Positions 37,398-39,285 of a stretch of DNA of 39,285 nucleotides are shown piece after piece. The DNA comes from Oleiphilus sp. (GTDB lineage Bacteria > Pseudomonadota > Gammaproteobacteria > Pseudomonadales > Oleiphilaceae), in contig PZPK01000032.1 in assembly GCA_006212045.1 (NCBI GenBank), positions 1 to 39,285 of the forward strand, read 5' to 3'. Both the position numbers and the translations under genes were made by a program. Within the stretch, counting starts at the first letter, position 1, and every line of letters starts with the position of its first letter. The notes under the pieces were generated by a model that saw only the letters and a list, made by a program, of their open reading frames with translations, was not told where the DNA came from and searched no databases.

Positions 37398-38753
37398 GTG
37401 CACCGAATGCAACGGGTAGTGATACCCAGGTCTTTAATACTGCTGACGTTTTTGATGCAAGGCTGTGCGGGATTTGTGCCACACTTTGAGCGGGTCAAGT
37501 TGTCCCCGTATGATGATACGGTCAGAGTGGTGCTGGATCGCCAGGGCAGTATTTATCCTTACGAAACGCGCGGCGAATCGCCACGTTTTGGTAAAGAGGG
37601 GTTTTCTCTGGCAGAGCATTTTAAGAATTCCGATTGTGCTCGCTACCCTGAGCAAAGCGCCGTGTTTGAGTTATGCGAGTTGCATCACCGCACTAACACC
37701 TTGCCTGATTTCAGTCCCGACTATCTAGCGGCTATTCGGGATATAGAGACCAGAGTGTGGCAGCAAGCTGCTGACAGATTATTCGAGATCTCGTTTGCTG
37801 AAGGGCAAATCAGGGACCTCGGTATACTGATTCATGGCTTCAACGATGAAGACCCTCTGCCTACTTTAAAGGCTTTGGAATCGCTATTGAATGAGGGCTA
37901 TCTCAACAGGAAACGGAAATTGGCGTTTCTGGAGGTGATCTGGGACGGTGGCGATGGTATTTCACATTGGTGGAAAGCCCAGTATAGCGGCCCCAAAGTT
38001 GGATTCGAATTGCGCAAGCTTCTTAATATGTTACATCAGAGGTTTGTTTCTACGGACTTGCCAGTAGCAATGTTTCCCGAAGTACATGTGATGACACATA
38101 GTTCTGGTGCCTATGTCATAGGTTCGACGGTAGGGGACGTGCGCGATGCGTATAAGGATGACGGCGGCATTGGAGCCATTCAAAAGCGTATGTATCAGGC
38201 GCTGGAAAATATGTCTGATGCTTCGGAATATTTTGTTCCGGAATTTCCGGTATTGAATCTGGCAATGTTCGCCGCCGCAACACCTTCAGACACCTTTACT
38301 GGCGACCTGAGTAAGGGCAATGTTTATAGCCGGGGAATTCAAACCGCCAATACCCGCGTTTCCCTCAGCATGAACACTAACGATTACGCATTAAACAAAG
38401 GTTTTCGGCTGAATAATACCTTCGGCGCAAGTGGCATGGGAGCCAATAAGGAAATTTACTGCAACTGTGCCGATAAAGGTTTAACGCTTAAAAATATTGA
38501 ACACCAAGCCTTTGACTTTGATGACAATACTGATGGAGGGGATTGGTTGCTTTCGCTTATGAGTCTAAACGAGCATTCCATGCAGGCATACGAAAATAAT
38601 GATGCGGCAACAGATATGATCGATATGATGCTTGGGAATCGCCACGAAAGTGACAAGTTGTTTAACTGTCCGGCGCAACTTGTTCACGCGCCGAATCAGT
38701 CAGCAGGCCGGGTGTGCACTAGAAAAATAATATGGCCTGACGAGAAGCCCTAG
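37398..38753 (+). CDS. Lipoprotein alpha/beta hydrolase
   Basis: A 451-aa protein, start GTG 37398 behind AAAGGA (spacing 7-8); an ATG at 37407 is also in frame. The N-terminus RSLILLTFLMQGC reads as a lipoprotein signal with C23. GILIHGFND (142-150) fits an oxyanion-hole HG motif, and VMTHSSGAYVIGS (231-243) matches the nucleophile elbow GxSxG with Thr for the first Gly, so S235 is the likely nucleophile. Related proteins are annotated as alpha/beta hydrolases with DUF900-like placement, but I cannot assign a substrate. The C-terminus has several cysteines (YCNCADKG, FNCPAQL, RVCTRK), unusual here and possibly disulfide-bonded. Confidence 0.68.
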   Translation: MHRMQRVVIPRSLILLTFLMQGCAGFVPHFERVKLSPYDDTVRVVLDRQGSIYPYETRGESPRFGKEGFSLAEHFKNSDCARYPEQSAVFELCELHHRTNTLPDFSPDYLAAIRDIETRVWQQAADRLFEISFAEGQIRDLGILIHGFNDEDPLPTLKALESLLNEGYLNRKRKLAFLEVIWDGGDGISHWWKAQYSGPKVGFELRKLLNMLHQRFVSTDLPVAMFPEVHVMTHSSGAYVIGSTVGDVRDAYKDDGGIGAIQKRMYQALENMSDASEYFVPEFPVLNLAMFAAATPSDTFTGDLSKGNVYSRGIQTANTRVSLSMNTNDYALNKGFRLNNTFGASGMGANKEIYCNCADKGLTLKNIEHQAFDFDDNTDGGDWLLSLMSLNEHSMQAYENNDAATDMIDMMLGNRHESDKLFNCPAQLVHAPNQSAGRVCTRKIIWPDEKP

Positions 38754-39285
38754 AACGACACAATCGCAAGACTGTTAGAACTCCGGCGCTATTGTGCTAA
38801 AAATACGAACTCTAAAAAGCGAGTCAACTGTCGGCTGTTTTCGTCGGCTTGATGGAAATTTTCAGATACCACTCGGCATCAGAACAGCCTTTGCTTTGCC
38901 GTCGATCTTTCTCGGGTAACTCTGATTTCAGGTTTTTTCTACGGTCGTCAAAAATCGACTCGCCACTACGCTTTGTTTTCGCTTCTGTGTGTTTCATCGG
39001 TTTGTCCGGCTTTTTTGTTGTTCTTGAACTGCGACCTTAGCCAATGATCAAAAAATATGCAATAGAGTGTTAGGGGCCAAAGCTGGTCGACGTCTTTAGG
39101 GTGCGGATAATAAAGGGGAAGATGCAGTTAGAGCCTGTATGGTCGAGCATGCATCGGAATACCCTTGGTCAAGCTATCACTACAATGCGCAAAAAGGTGT
39201 CAGATCTGAATGGCACTTACTTAAGCATTAAGGGTGTCCATTTTCAATTACCTCTATTCGTGCCAAGTTCCGATGTTTCTTAAGT
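38754..39285. other. Right-edge region without a recognised gene
   Basis: About 530 bp to the end of the window. Two short plus-strand frames (38849-39040 and 39101-39283) have no ribosome-binding site or recognisable protein character. The last one resembles no family. Nothing else is supported. Confidence 0.45.

Noticed and set aside
39101-39283. 60-codon frame at the right edge
   Set aside because: There is no ribosome-binding site or family resemblance; it probably opens by chance.

Overview
The window looks like a chromosomal segment of a free-living gammaproteobacterium. The evidence is the complete arginine succinyltransferase (AST) pathway with AstA split into AruF and AruG as in Pseudomonas, an arginine/ornithine ABC importer, a class-C5-like cytochrome, PEP-CTERM proteins, ergothioneine genes and several c-di-GMP regulators. 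GC content looks moderate, by eye a little above half. I cannot name the genus. No rRNA, tRNA, CRISPR array, transposase, integrase or phage gene was found. The only possible mobile-element trace is a perfect 13-bp inverted repeat at the left edge.

Layout. (1) 1-10.8 kb: arginine catabolism. A plus-strand operon astC-aruF-aruG-astD-astB converges on a minus-strand operon aotP-aotJ-aotQ-aotM-astE, so import and degradation of arginine to glutamate and succinate are complete here. A candidate Pseudomonas-type ArgR site lies upstream of astC. (2) 10.8-17.3 kb: a lipoprotein cytochrome c, an RlmI/RlmK-like methyltransferase, a secreted TPR protein, two tandem paralogous PEP-CTERM proteins (the second frameshifted), and an orphan CheX-type phosphatase. 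(3) 17.6-20.2 kb: ergothioneine genes egtB and egtD, separated by a 204-nt gap that can fold into a two-level hairpin. (4) 20.1-28.6 kb: mixed housekeeping and accessory genes: an MsbA-like exporter, a GST, a DksA-like coiled coil without its zinc finger, an HD-GYP response regulator, a PLP-dependent deaminase/desulfhydrase, a Tat-exported sugar-lactone oxidase, a DUF1223 protein, and FetB without FetA. (5) 28.6-35.1 kb: envelope proteins followed by a dense signalling block. (6) 35.3-39.3 kb: two divergent genes for exported proteins of unknown role (a 566-aa secreted protein and a lipoprotein alpha/beta hydrolase), then about 530 bp with no recognisable gene.

The most interesting block is 29.9-35.1 kb. 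A minus-strand operon encodes an ABM/IsdG-fold protein, a cobalamin-binding protein with the Wx9EH signature of B12-dependent photoreceptors, and a soluble histidine kinase without a receiver. It converges on a plus-strand pair encoding a lone receiver and an Hpt-REC-REC-GGDEF diguanylate cyclase with intact active site and I-site. A further lone receiver is divergent from this pair. Together they could form a B12/light-sensing phosphorelay controlling c-di-GMP. The domain assignments are read from sequence; the circuit is inference.
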